This document shows positions 1 through 9,400 of a DNA stretch of 64,000 nucleotides, one piece after another. Numbering within the stretch: position 1 is the first letter of the stretch; each line of letters begins with the position of its first letter. The position numbers were made by a program, and so were the translations under genes. A model generated the notes under the pieces. The model was not told the origin of the DNA. It worked only from the letters and a program-made list of their open reading frames with translations, and searched no databases. Source of the DNA: Variovorax paradoxus (GTDB lineage: Bacteria; Pseudomonadota; Gammaproteobacteria; Burkholderiales; Burkholderiaceae_C); assembly GCF_902712855.1 (NCBI RefSeq), contig NZ_LR743507.1:916001-980000 (forward strand), given 5' to 3'.

Positions 1-380
1 CTTTCTTCCGGGCCGAGCACCATGCGGCGCTCGGAGAGGGTGTCGCGCAGCCGCTGGCGCAGCAGCTGCGCGGGCGGCAGGCTCCATCGCGACTGGCCGT
101 AAGGGCGCAGCTCGTTCGCATCGGCATAGCCGAGGCGGTACAGGATCTGCGTGCCGTCGAGCCGCGCGTTGGCTTCGAACTCGGCCAGCGCCAGCGTGGG
201 CAGCGTGGCCTGCGCGGCGGCGGACACGCTGGCGCCGGTGGCGGAGGCGGCGGGCACGCCGGGGCCGAAGTCGTAGAGCGTGGCGCGCTGGGGCTTGTCG
301 GGCAGCGCGCCGCAGCCGGCGGCCAGCAGCACGAGGCCGAGGGCCAGCGGGGTGGTCAGGGATCGGAGGGTGGCGTTCAT
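1..380 (-). CDS. ABC-transport auxiliary lipoprotein (PqiC/ABC_trans_aux-like), partial
   Basis: Only the N-terminal 126 codons are present; the gene runs off the left edge. It starts at the ATG at 380 with a short charged N-region, a hydrophobic stretch and the lipobox LAAGC near residue 23, so it should be an outer- or periplasmic-facing lipoprotein. The mature part begins DKPQRATLYDFGPG, typical of the auxiliary lipoproteins that accompany MCE-type lipid ABC transporters. It lies 26 nt after the MCE gene and is the last visible member of the four-gene operon that starts at 3564. In such systems the lipoprotein helps pass lipids between the MCE ring and the outer membrane; this role is inferred from family and position. 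Confidence 0.8.
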   Translation of the reverse strand, partial: MNATLRSLTTPLALGLVLLAAGCGALPDKPQRATLYDFGPGVPAASATGASVSAAAQATLPTLALAEFEANARLDGTQILYRLGYADANELRPYGQSRWSLPPAQLLRQRLRDTLSERRMVLGPEE

Positions 381-406
381 GGTCGTTGCTCCTGCGTCGC
401 GCTGTG

Positions 407-1366
407 TCAGGGCCGCGCCGCGGCCGGTGCGCTGAAGCCCGGTTCGCCCGGACCCGCGGCCGCGCTGCCGTTGCCGAAGAGCAGCGATTGCGGGTTGTCG
501 TTGATGCTGTCCGCCGCCCGGCCCAGCCGGCGCACGGCGTGCGAAGTGTCGTCGGCCACGCGGTTCACGCGCGGCAGCGTGGCCGCATTGAACGAATCGA
601 CCGCCTGCGCCAGCGCCTTGGTGCCGTCGCTCAGCCGCTCGACCGGGCCGTCGGGCGCGTTCAGGCGGCCCACGGTGGTGTTGAAGTTGTTGGCCACCCG
701 CGAGACGTCGCCGGCGGCCTTCTTGACCGAGGCCATGGTATCGGGCAGTTTGGTGAGCGCCGGGTTCAGCCCCGTCTTCACGGTGTTGTCGAGCGTCTTG
801 AGCAGCGTGTTGGCGCTGGCCGAGGCGGCCGCGATGTTCTCCAGCGCATCGGCCGCGCGCTTCTGGTTGGGGTCGCTCAGCAGCTGGTTGGCGCGCTTGG
901 TCACCTCTTCCACCTGGTTGATGATGGCCTCGCCGCGGTCCTGCAGCTGCGCCAGCATCGAGGGCTTGAGCGGGATGCGCGGCGGATCGTCGTTGTCGGG
1001 CTTGAGCGAGACGGTGGATTCGCCCTTGTCGTCCAGCGCGATGAAGGCCAGGCCGGTCACACCCTGGTAGCTCAGCGTGGCGAAGCTGGAGGTGGTGAGC
1101 GGCACGCGTTCGTCGACCGTGATGCGCACGCGCACGTTGCCCTTCACCTTCGGGTCGAAGTCGATCGAGGTCACCTTGCCCACCGCGATGCCCCGGTAGC
1201 GCACCATGGCCTGCGGCTGCAGGCCGCTGACCGCGTCGCGCGTGGACAGCTCGTAGACGTTGCGCACGGTGTTGTCGCGCGTGAACCAGATCACCAGCGC
1301 GACGAGCGCGGCCAGCAGGCCGAGCACGAAGGCGCCGGCAGCGAGGGCGTGGGCCTTGTTTTCCAT
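407..1366 (-). CDS. MCE/MlaD family lipid-binding protein
   Basis: 319 aa. One N-terminal membrane anchor (about residues 8-28, LAAGAFVLGLLAALVALVIW) is followed by an MCE domain (about residues 35-115) containing the family pattern VRYRGIAVGKVTSIDFDP and a YQGVTGLAFIAL segment. The remainder is a long helical tail with QAQ/AN-rich heptads and a low-complexity Ala/Pro C-terminus. Family members form hexameric periplasmic rings that carry phospholipid or other lipids between membranes. The start is 8 nt after the ATPase stop, so the two are cotranscribed. The substrate cannot be read from sequence. Confidence 0.88.
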   Translation of the reverse strand: MENKAHALAAGAFVLGLLAALVALVIWFTRDNTVRNVYELSTRDAVSGLQPQAMVRYRGIAVGKVTSIDFDPKVKGNVRVRITVDERVPLTTSSFATLSYQGVTGLAFIALDDKGESTVSLKPDNDDPPRIPLKPSMLAQLQDRGEAIINQVEEVTKRANQLLSDPNQKRAADALENIAAASASANTLLKTLDNTVKTGLNPALTKLPDTMASVKKAAGDVSRVANNFNTTVGRLNAPDGPVERLSDGTKALAQAVDSFNAATLPRVNRVADDTSHAVRRLGRAADSINDNPQSLLFGNGSAAAGPGEPGFSAPAAARP

Positions 1367-1374
1367 GGGGCTAC

Positions 1375-2235
1375 CTACCTTTCAGCGCGGCCCGCCTGCG
1401 CGGCGGGCTGCGTCCCGGATGTTTCGGATGCATCGGCGGGCCTGTCGTGCAGCGCCTCCAGGGCGCGCTGGCCGCGCCCGCCGAGAAAGTATTCGTGGAT
1501 GAAGGGATGCGGGTACGCGATGACCTCGCGCGCCGCGCCGGTGACGATCACCTTCTGGTCGGCCAGCACCGCGATGCGGGTGCTCAGGTCGAACAGCGTG
1601 TCCAGGTCGTGCGTGACCATCACCACCGTGAGGCCCAGCTCGCGGTGCAGCCCGCGCAACAGGTCGCAGAAGCTGTCCGACGCCTCGGGGTCGAGGCCGG
1701 CGGTGGGTTCGTCCAGCAGCAGCAGCGGCGGGTCCATGATCAGCGCGCGCGCCAGCGCCACGCGCTTGATCATCCCGCCCGACAGGTCCGACGGGCTCTT
1801 GTTGGCATGCTGCGGGCCGAGGCCCACCATCTGCAGCTTCACCAGCGCCGCGTGGCGGATCAGCTCGTCGGGCAGCAGCTTGAGCTCGCGCAGCGGGAAG
1901 GCGATGTTCTCCAGCACGCTGAAGGCCGAGAACAGCGCGCCGTGCTGGAACAGCATGCCCACGTTGGCAGCGCCCGAGGCGCTGAGCTCGCCCGGTTCCT
2001 GGCCCAGCACTTCGACGTGGCCGCGCGAAGGCTTCTCCAGCCCCAGGATCTGGCGCAGCAGCACCGTCTTGCCGGTGCCCGACCCTCCCACCAGCGACAG
2101 CACCTCGCCACGGTCGATGTGCAGCTGCAAGTCGCGGTGCACCACCTGCTCGCCGTCGGCACTCTGGAACACCGTCCACAGGCCGCGGATGTCCACCACG
2201 GTGGTGTCGGTGTCCGGGCGCACAGGCATGCTCAT
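1375..2235 (-). CDS. MlaF-type ABC transporter ATP-binding protein
   Basis: 286 aa from the ATG at 2235, chosen over an upstream in-frame ATG at 2259 because homologues start close to the first strand of the nucleotide-binding domain. Walker A is GGSGTGKT, the signature is LSGGM (the Mla-type variant of LSGGQ), Walker B is LLLLDEPTAGLDPE and the switch His lies in VMVTHDLD. It should power lipid movement through the STAS-MlaE permease encoded upstream. A roughly 90-bp repeat element lies between the two genes, so relative expression in this operon may not be uniform. Confidence 0.88.
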   Translation of the reverse strand: MSMPVRPDTDTTVVDIRGLWTVFQSADGEQVVHRDLQLHIDRGEVLSLVGGSGTGKTVLLRQILGLEKPSRGHVEVLGQEPGELSASGAANVGMLFQHGALFSAFSVLENIAFPLRELKLLPDELIRHAALVKLQMVGLGPQHANKSPSDLSGGMIKRVALARALIMDPPLLLLDEPTAGLDPEASDSFCDLLRGLHRELGLTVVMVTHDLDTLFDLSTRIAVLADQKVIVTGAAREVIAYPHPFIHEYFLGGRGQRALEALHDRPADASETSGTQPAAQAGRAER

Positions 2236-2297
2236 GCCGATGCTCCTGCCCGCAGGCAAGGCGCGCGACGCGCAAATCGCTCCCCGCCCACGCCAGA

Positions 2298-2386
2298 AAC
2301 ACCGCGGAACCGGCTTTGCCGGGCCGCAGGTGTTGCCACCGGCGAGGGGGAAGGAGAAGCGACACGAAGTGCGCGAAGCCTGGGGG
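2298..2386 (-). repeat. stop-codon-adjacent structured repeat, copy 1
   Basis: About 89 bp. Read on the minus strand it begins CCCCCAGGCTTCGCGC, 11 nt after the stop of the MlaE gene, and ends CCGCGGTGTT. It can form three hairpins: a small one (GCGCACTTCGTGTCGC), a C5/G5 stem, and a larger nested stem with AACACC and GGTGTT ends. The same element occurs at 32448, 36571, 39458-39831, 59899 and 63272 in the same orientation relative to the preceding gene. Confidence 0.85.
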
Positions 2387-2397
2387 AGTGCGTCATG

Positions 2398-3564
2398 CTA
2401 TGCCCTGAAACCGATGCCCTTGAAGAGCACGGCGAAAAGTGCGTCCACCAGGATCACCGCGGTGATCGACGTCACGACCGACGACGTGGTGCCGCGCCCC
2501 AGGCTCTCTGTGTTGGGCTTGACCTTCATGCCGAAGTAGCAGCCGATCAGCGCGATGAGCACGCCGAACACCGCCGACTTGGCCATGGCCAGCCACAGGT
2601 TCGAGATGGGCACTGCGCGCGGCAGCGCCGAGAGGAAGTACGCCGGCGAGATGTCGAGCGCCGCGTCGGCCGCGAGCATGCCGCCCGCCAGCGCCGCCAT
2701 CGAGGTCCACAGGCTGATGAGCGGCATCGCGATGGCCAGTGCCAGCACGCGCGGCATCACGAGGCGAAAGCCGTGCGGAATGCCCATCACGCGCATGGCA
2801 TCGAGTTCTTCGGTCACCCGCATCACGCCGATCTGCGCGGTGATGGCCGAGCCTGAGCGCCCGGCGATCAGCACAGCCGCCAGCACCGGCCCGAGCTCGC
2901 GCACCAGCGACAGCCCGAGGATGTTCACCACGAAGGTCTCGGCGCCGTACTGGCGCAGCTGCTGCGAGATCAGGTAGGCCAGCACCACGCCGATCAGCAG
3001 GCCGACCAGCGCCGTGATGTGCAGCGCCGTCGCGCCGAACTGATAGAGATGGCCCGAGAAATCGCGCCACGGACCGCGGTGCGGCGCGCGGATCAGCGTG
3101 CCGATGTCCAGCGCGAGCTGGCCGATGAGGCCGGTGAGGTCGCGCAGGACGAACATCGCGCGCGGTCCGTGGTGGGCGAACGCGCGGATGCGCTCGTTCA
3201 GCGAAGGGGCGGGTTCGGCCGGCGTGGCGACGGTGTACTGGGCCACCTGATCGAGCACCGCCTTGTGCTGCGGCGACATTTCCAGCGTCTCGGGCCAGCG
3301 GTGGCGCCAGTGCTCCCACAGCAGCTGTGCGCCGATGTGGTCGAGCTGGCCGATGGGCCGCAGGTCCCAGGCGCGGTCGTCGTCCGGCGGCACGTCCTTG
3401 AGCCCGCGCGTGAGCGCCTGCCAGGCCGGCTTGGACGACATCGCCAGCGTGGTCCAGCAGCCGCTGGCCACGGTCCACTGCCGCCCGTCTTCCTCACGCT
3501 GCCCGACGCTGGGCCACGCGCTGTCGGCGGCTGGAGCGTCGGCAGGCGATGAGGCAGGGGACAT
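2398..3564 (-). CDS. STAS-MlaE fusion ABC transporter permease
   Basis: 388 aa from the ATG at 3564; the frame is open further upstream, but that part is low in similarity to permeases and lacks a better start. Residues 1 to about 120 look like a STAS/MlaB domain (DLRPIGQLDHIGAQLLWEHW). Residues about 150-388 are an MlaE/YrbE permease with several membrane helices and the conserved section ELGPVLAAVLIAGRSGSA, then EELDAMRVMGI. In the E. coli Mla system MlaB and MlaE are separate; here they are one polypeptide, as in many betaproteobacterial paralogues. It is first in the operon with ATPase, MCE protein and lipoprotein. Confidence 0.87.
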   Translation of the reverse strand: MSPASSPADAPAADSAWPSVGQREEDGRQWTVASGCWTTLAMSSKPAWQALTRGLKDVPPDDDRAWDLRPIGQLDHIGAQLLWEHWRHRWPETLEMSPQHKAVLDQVAQYTVATPAEPAPSLNERIRAFAHHGPRAMFVLRDLTGLIGQLALDIGTLIRAPHRGPWRDFSGHLYQFGATALHITALVGLLIGVVLAYLISQQLRQYGAETFVVNILGLSLVRELGPVLAAVLIAGRSGSAITAQIGVMRVTEELDAMRVMGIPHGFRLVMPRVLALAIAMPLISLWTSMAALAGGMLAADAALDISPAYFLSALPRAVPISNLWLAMAKSAVFGVLIALIGCYFGMKVKPNTESLGRGTTSSVVTSITAVILVDALFAVLFKGIGFRA

Positions 3565-3746
3565 AGGACGGGTGAGCGGGAAAGTTAACAAAAAATGAGG
3601 AGGGTGCGCGCATCGTAACCGGGTGCATCCACGCGTCATGTGTCGCGGACCCTTCCTTTGCGTAGGGCGCAACGCCGTTTTTTCAGTTTCCTTTCAGCTT
3701 CCGGGCCTCTCCCGTGGGTGGGGGCCGGCGCACCCCCCATGTCGCC

Positions 3747-4694
3747 TCATGCCGCGAAGCCCGCCGCCAGCGCCGAGCGCAGCCAGCCGACGAAGGCCGT
3801 CACCGCCTGCGGCACGTGCGTCGCATAGGGCCGGATGGCATAGAGCCGTTCGCCGAACGCGCCCACCGAGCGCCACTGCGGCAGCACCTGCTGCAGCTTG
3901 CCGGACTGCAGTGCCGACTGGGCGGTGAAGTCGGGCACCAGCGCGATGCCCAGCCCGCCCAGGGCGGCGTCGCGCAGCGCCTCGCTGTTGTTGGCGACCA
4001 GCGGGCCCGACACCGGCACCGTGATGCGCGGCGCCGCCGCCTTGCCCTTCACCGGGGCGCGGGGCTCGAAGTGCCAGGTCGGCGTGTCCTGCGCGCGCGG
4101 GTAGTGCAGGCAGTCGTGGCCGGCCAGCGCCTGGGGCTCGCGCGGCGTTCCGCGGCGGCGCAGGTACGCGCGGCTGGCCACCAGCAACGAGCCGGTGTCG
4201 CACAGGGTCCAGGCCACGTGCGTGTCGGGCGGTGCGGCGGTGTGGCGGATGGCCAGGTCGAAGCCCTCCATGGCGAGCGAGCTGAGCCGGTCCGACAGGT
4301 CGAGCTCGATGCGCACCTCGGGCTGCGCGCGCAGGAAGTCGGCCAGCCGCGGCACCAGCTGCTGGCGCGCGAAGGCCACCGGCGCCGTCACCCGCACCAG
4401 CCCGCGCGGCACGCCCGCCAGGTCGCGCACGCCGGCGAAGCTGTGGGCGATCTGCTCGAACGGCGCGCGCATGTCGTCCACCAGCCGCTGGCCGGCCTCC
4501 GTGAGCCGCACGCTGCGTGTGGTGCGCTGCACCAAAGGCGCGCCGGCGGCGCGTTCGAGTTCGGCGATGCGCTGGCTCATGGCCGCCTTGCTCACGCCCA
4601 GGCGCAGCGCCGCGGCCGTGAAGCTGCCCTGCTGCGCCAGCACCGTGAGCCAATGCAGGTGCGTCCAGAGCGCTTCGATATTTTGGGGTTTCAT
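3747..4694 (-). CDS. LysR family transcriptional regulator
   Basis: 315 aa from the ATG at 4694. An N-terminal winged HTH (residues about 5-65, containing GSFTAAALRLGVSKAAMSQR) is followed by a substrate-binding domain of the CrgA/DsdC type (LVRVTAPVAFARQQLVP). It is divergent from mmsA with 107 bp between start codons, and that interval carries a dyad ATTGTTC-N8-GAACAAT. The arrangement predicts control of mmsA and of itself. The effector is unknown; a valine- or inositol-pathway intermediate is a guess from the neighbour only. Confidence 0.87.
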   Translation of the reverse strand: MKPQNIEALWTHLHWLTVLAQQGSFTAAALRLGVSKAAMSQRIAELERAAGAPLVQRTTRSVRLTEAGQRLVDDMRAPFEQIAHSFAGVRDLAGVPRGLVRVTAPVAFARQQLVPRLADFLRAQPEVRIELDLSDRLSSLAMEGFDLAIRHTAAPPDTHVAWTLCDTGSLLVASRAYLRRRGTPREPQALAGHDCLHYPRAQDTPTWHFEPRAPVKGKAAAPRITVPVSGPLVANNSEALRDAALGGLGIALVPDFTAQSALQSGKLQQVLPQWRSVGAFGERLYAIRPYATHVPQAVTAFVGWLRSALAAGFAA

Positions 4695-4700
4695 GCAAGC

Positions 4701-4722
4701 ATTGTTCGCCAGCATGAACAAT
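4701..4722. promoter_or_regulatory. LysR-type operator dyad between lysR and mmsA
   Basis: Perfect inverted repeat ATTGTTC-N8-GAACAAT, just upstream of the lysR start codon (4694) and about 80 bp upstream of the mmsA start (4802). It contains a T-N11-A core, the usual LysR-family recognition pattern. Binding by the adjacent regulator is inferred. Confidence 0.6.
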
Positions 4723-4801
4723 AAGTTCAAGCCTCGTGACTAGGCGACAGCCACCCCGCTGCCTAAACTGGCCGGATTCTCCCGTCATTCCAGCCTTCTC
4801 C

Positions 4802-6310
4802 ATGACCACCTCCATCGACCACTACATCGCCGGCAAGCCCGCCGCCAACACCTCCGGCCGCACGCAGGACGTGACCAACCCCGCCACCGGCGCCGTCACC
4901 GGCAAGGTCGGCCTGGCCGACGCCGCGCAGGTCGATGCCGCCGTGGCCGCCGCGCAGGCTGCCTTCCCGGCATGGGCCGACACCCCGCCGATCCGCCGCG
5001 CGCGCGTCATGTTCAAGTTCCTGCAGCTGCTCAACGAGCACAAGGACGAGCTGGCCCACCTCATCACCGCCGAGCACGGCAAGGTCTTCACCGACGCGCA
5101 GGGCGAAGTCAGCCGCGGCATCGACATCGTCGAGTTCGCCTGCGGCATCCCGCAACTGCTCAAGGGCGACTTCACCGACCAGGTCAGCACCGGCATCGAC
5201 AACTGGACGCTGCGCCAGCCCCTGGGCGTGGTCGCCGGCATCACGCCGTTCAATTTCCCGGTGATGGTGCCGATGTGGATGTTCCCGGTGGCCATCGCCG
5301 CGGGCAACACCTTCGTGCTCAAGCCCAGCCCGACCGACCCGAGCGCTTCGCTGCGCATGGCCGAGCTGCTGAAGGAAGCCGGCCTGCCCGACGGCGTGTT
5401 CAACGTGGTGCAGGGCGACAAGGCGGCGGTCGACGCACTGCTCGAGCACCCCGACGTCAAGGCCATCAGCTTCGTGGGCTCCACGCCCATCGCCAACTAC
5501 ATCTACGAAACCGGCGCCCGTCACGGCAAGCGCGTGCAGGCCCTGGGCGGCGCGAAGAACCACATGGTGGTGCTGCCCGACGCCGACATCGACCAGACGG
5601 TCGACGCGCTGATCGGCGCGGGCTACGGCTCGGCCGGCGAACGCTGCATGGCCATCTCGGTGGCGGTGCTGGTGGGCGACGTGGCCGACAGGATCATTCC
5701 CAAGCTCATCGAGCGCACGAAGTCGCTGCAGGTGCTCAACGGCACCAACCTCGCGGCCGAGATGGGCCCGATCGTCACGCGCGCCGCGCACGAGCGCATC
5801 ACCGGGTACATCGACCTGGGCGAGAAGGAAGGCGCCAAGCTGCTGGTGGACGGCCGCGGCTTCGACGGCAACAAGGCAGGCGAAGGCTGCGGCGACGGCT
5901 TCTGGATGGGCGGCACGCTGTTCGACCACGTCACGCCCGAGATGCGCATCTACAAGGAAGAGATCTTCGGCCCGGTGCTGAGCTGCGTGCGCGTGGCCAA
6001 CTTCAAGGACGCCGTCGACCTGGTCAACGCGCATGAATTCGGCAACGGCGTGAGCTGCTTCACCCGCGACGGCAACGTGGCGCGCGAATTCAGCCGCCGC
6101 ATCCAGGTGGGCATGGTCGGCATCAACGTGCCGATCCCGGTGCCCATGGCCTGGCACGGTTTCGGCGGCTGGAAGCGTTCGCTCTTCGGCGACATGCATG
6201 CCTACGGCGAAGAGGGCGTGCGCTTCTATACCAAGCAGAAGTCGGTCATGCAGCGCTGGCCCGAGAGCATCGGCAAGGGCGCCGAGTTCGTGATGCCCAC
6301 CGCCAAGTAA
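4802..6310 (+). CDS. mmsA: methylmalonate-semialdehyde dehydrogenase (CoA-acylating)
   Basis: 502 aa, full length for MmsA/IolA. The enzyme oxidises methylmalonate or malonate semialdehyde with NAD and CoA to propionyl- or acetyl-CoA in valine, thymine, beta-alanine or inositol breakdown. Seen: the cofactor-binding segment ITPFNFPVMVPMWMFPVAI, FVGSTPIANYIYETG, and catalytic Cys282 in GERCMAISVAV, the MMSDH-type pattern. The ATG at 4802 is chosen because the protein then begins at the usual place (MTTSIDHYI). No mmsB (3-hydroxyisobutyrate dehydrogenase) is adjacent, so the specific pathway is open. An intrinsic terminator follows. Confidence 0.92.
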   Translation: MTTSIDHYIAGKPAANTSGRTQDVTNPATGAVTGKVGLADAAQVDAAVAAAQAAFPAWADTPPIRRARVMFKFLQLLNEHKDELAHLITAEHGKVFTDAQGEVSRGIDIVEFACGIPQLLKGDFTDQVSTGIDNWTLRQPLGVVAGITPFNFPVMVPMWMFPVAIAAGNTFVLKPSPTDPSASLRMAELLKEAGLPDGVFNVVQGDKAAVDALLEHPDVKAISFVGSTPIANYIYETGARHGKRVQALGGAKNHMVVLPDADIDQTVDALIGAGYGSAGERCMAISVAVLVGDVADRIIPKLIERTKSLQVLNGTNLAAEMGPIVTRAAHERITGYIDLGEKEGAKLLVDGRGFDGNKAGEGCGDGFWMGGTLFDHVTPEMRIYKEEIFGPVLSCVRVANFKDAVDLVNAHEFGNGVSCFTRDGNVAREFSRRIQVGMVGINVPIPVPMAWHGFGGWKRSLFGDMHAYGEEGVRFYTKQKSVMQRWPESIGKGAEFVMPTAK

Positions 6311-6339
6311 GCCAGGCCCGAGGCGCCTGCGCGGCCCCG

Positions 6340-6367
6340 CCCCGGTGCTTTCCGGGGCCGGGTTTTT
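6340..6367 (+). terminator. intrinsic terminator after mmsA
   Basis: CCCCGG-TGCTTT-CCGGGG stem-loop followed after a short GC stretch by TTTTT, 30 nt downstream of the mmsA stop. Confidence 0.7.
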
Positions 6368-6479
6368 CTCCCTCCTTCGGTTCTGAAGTTTTTCTTTCGT
6401 AGAGTTCGCGATGAACAGCTAGAAACATGGACGCCTTTCAGGTCCCATTCCAGAACACCCAGAGAGGAGCGAGGAGACG

Positions 6480-9400
6480 ATGGCCGCGGAACGAAAGAAG
6501 AACAAGACTTTTCCCCTGACGGGCAGCCGCGCGCTGTGGTGGCTGCCGGCCCTGGCCGCAGCGCTCGTGGCGGCGCCGCCGCTGCACGCGGCCGGCGTGC
6601 TCGCCGTGAGCCCGCAGGGCGAGGCGCGCGACGTGCGCCAGGTGTCGGTGCGCTTCGACGCCGACATGGTGCCGCTCGGCCAGAGCGATGGCGCCGAGCC
6701 CGCCACCCTCCGGTGTTCCCCGCAGGTGCCCGAAGGCCGCGCGCGCTGGATCGGCCCGCGCACCTGGGCCTTCGAGTTCGCGAAGGACGTGCGCGGCGGC
6801 ACGCGCTGCAACGTCGTCTTCAAGCCGGGCCTCAGGACATTGGCGGGCGAGGCGGTGACCGCGCCCCCCACGGCGAGCTTCGTCGCCGGGCCTTACGGCT
6901 TCTTTGCTTCCTATCCGATGGAGGGCGCCGAGGTCGCGCCCGACCAGGTCTTTTTCCTGGGCCACCACGATCCCCAGCCGACCGACGATCCCCAGGCGCT
7001 GGCCGCGGGCTTCGCCTGCGAACAGCGCGACGGCGACAAGGTGCTGCGCCAGCCCGCAGTGGCCGTCACCGGCGCCGCGCTGGCGGCCGCCGTGCGCGCC
7101 ACGGCACCGGGCGTGTTTGCGCTTGCATTGCGCTGCGCGCAGCCGCTGCCCGAAGGCTCGCAGTTTCGCCTGAGCCAGGCGGCGGTCGGCAACGCCGAGC
7201 CGAAGCGCTTCAACTACAGCGTGCGCCCGCGCTTCACGGCCCGGATCTCCTGCACGGTGCTCGACCATCCGGCGGGCCAGCAGGCCTGCGACCCGCGCCA
7301 GCCGGTCGTGCTGAGCTTCTCGGGCGATGTGGCTGCGGCGCGCGCCGGCACGTTCCGGCTGGTCGATGCCTCGGGCGAGGAACGGCCCTTCGACGTCGTC
7401 GACAGCTGGCGCCGCAACGAGTTCCGGCAATTGCAGGTGTCGCCTGCGCAGAACGGCTTCGGCGAAGGCACCCGCTTCACCGTGCGCCTGCCCCAGGATT
7501 TCCGCGACGTGCTCGGCCGGCCGCTGGCCAATGCGTCGGAGTTTCCGAAGACCGTCGAGTTCGCTCGCCTGCCGCCGTATCTCGGCGTCGCCAACCCGCT
7601 GGCGGTGATGCCCTGGCAGGCTGGCAGGTCCGATGCGATGGCGGCCTTCGCGGTGCGCCGCGTCGAGAAATCGCTGCCGCTGCGCCAATGGCGCCTGGGC
7701 GGCGAGATGGGCGAGGGCATCGAGGCCTACGCCATCGAACTGCTGCAAGGCCAGCAGGAGGGCCGGTGGCCCACCGACCAGCTCAATGCCAGGGCCGGCG
7801 CGCCGCGCACCTCGACGCTCGAAACGAGCGGCGACGCGATGGAGTTCGTCGGCGTGCCGCTCGCTGCGCCCGGCCTGCACGTGGTGCGCGCCGACAGCGC
7901 CGCGTTCGCGCGGTACATCGACACGCGCCCCCCGCCGCCGAACCAGTCGCCGAACCAGCCTCGCGACACCACGCCGCGCCAGCGCTACGCCGTGGTGCAG
8001 GCCACCAACCTCAACCCCGGTGCGAGCTTCAGCAACGGTGGCGCGTCGGTGATCTGGGTCACCGCGTTCGACAGCGCGAAGCCCGTGGCCGGTGCCGACG
8101 TGGCGGTGTACTCGTGCAACCGCGAACTGCTCTGGCGCGGAAGGACCGACGCGCAGGGCCTGGCGCGGCCCGACGAAGCCTTGCGCGGCAAGCTGGCGTG
8201 CAACTACAACCCACCCACGTCGCTCGCGCCGCGCTTCGGCGGTGGCAACAACAGCCCCTGGGTGGTGGTGCGCGCCGGCGACGACATGGCGCTGATGCAG
8301 GTCTCGGCCGGGTGGAGCGGCTTCTACGGCGGTCGCGCAGCGCAGGGCGTCCGCGCCCACACCGTGCTCGACCGCACCCTGTTCAAGGCCGGCGAGACGG
8401 TGAGCATGCAGCACGTGGTGCGGCAGCTCGAGAGCCGCGGCTTCGCACTGCCGCCGGCGGGCACGCTCGACATCGAGATCCGCTACGGCTGGAGCGACAA
8501 GGTGCACAGCGCCAGCGTGCCGCTCGGCGCCGACGGCAGCGCCTCGAACCAATGGACGATCCCCGTCGCCGCCAGGCTCGGCGGGTACACAGTGACGGTG
8601 TCGCAGGGCGGGCGCCAGCTCACCAGCACGCAGTTCCAGGTCGAGGAGTTCCGCACGCCGGTGTTCGACAGCGAACTGCGCGCCCGCGCAACGTGGGAGC
8701 GCGATGCGCAGCTCGCGGTGGTCGATGCGCGCCTGGCCTACTTCGCGGGCGGCGCGGCGGCCAACCTGCCGGTGACCATGCAGCAGGGCTGGACGCGCGC
8801 GGTGCAGGGCCCGCGTCCCGGCTACACCTTCTACGAGGAAACCGTCGATGCGTCGATGGCCTCGCCGGCGGCCATCGCGCCGCAATCCGCCAGGCTCGAC
8901 GCCGCCGGCAAGACGCAGGTGCGGCTGAAGGTGCCGCCGCTGGAGCGGCCGATGCTGCTGCGCACCGAGCTCAAGTTCCAGGACCCCAACGGCGAGACGC
9001 AGACCGTCGGCACCGGCACCATGCTGTGGCCCGACCGCATGAAGCTGGGCTTGCGCCTGCGCGCGAAGGACCGCGACCGTCCGCAGGCCGTCGAAGGCAT
9101 CGCGCTGGACGACAGGGACCAGCCGCTGGCCGACGAGCCCGTCACCGTGCGCGTGAAGCCGGTGACGCGCGACTGGAACGGCGGCCGCCAGCGCCTCACC
9201 GACCTGGGCCCCGAGGTGGAGGTGTGCAGCACCCGCACCGATGCGCAGGGCCAGTGGTCGTGCGAATGGCAACTGCCCGCGGCGCAGGGCCAGCAGCAGC
9301 CGAGCGAACTCTGGCTGTTCGACGCCAGCGCCGCCAGCCTGAAGCACAGCCGCGCCATCGTGCGCACCGGCATGCTGCAGTACCGCTGGTCGCTGGGCTG

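Noticed and set aside
386..2539. A 717-codon plus-strand frame over the MCE and ATPase genes
   Set aside because: Antisense shadow; composition is Arg/Ser/Gln-rich without motifs, and three real genes occupy the other strand.
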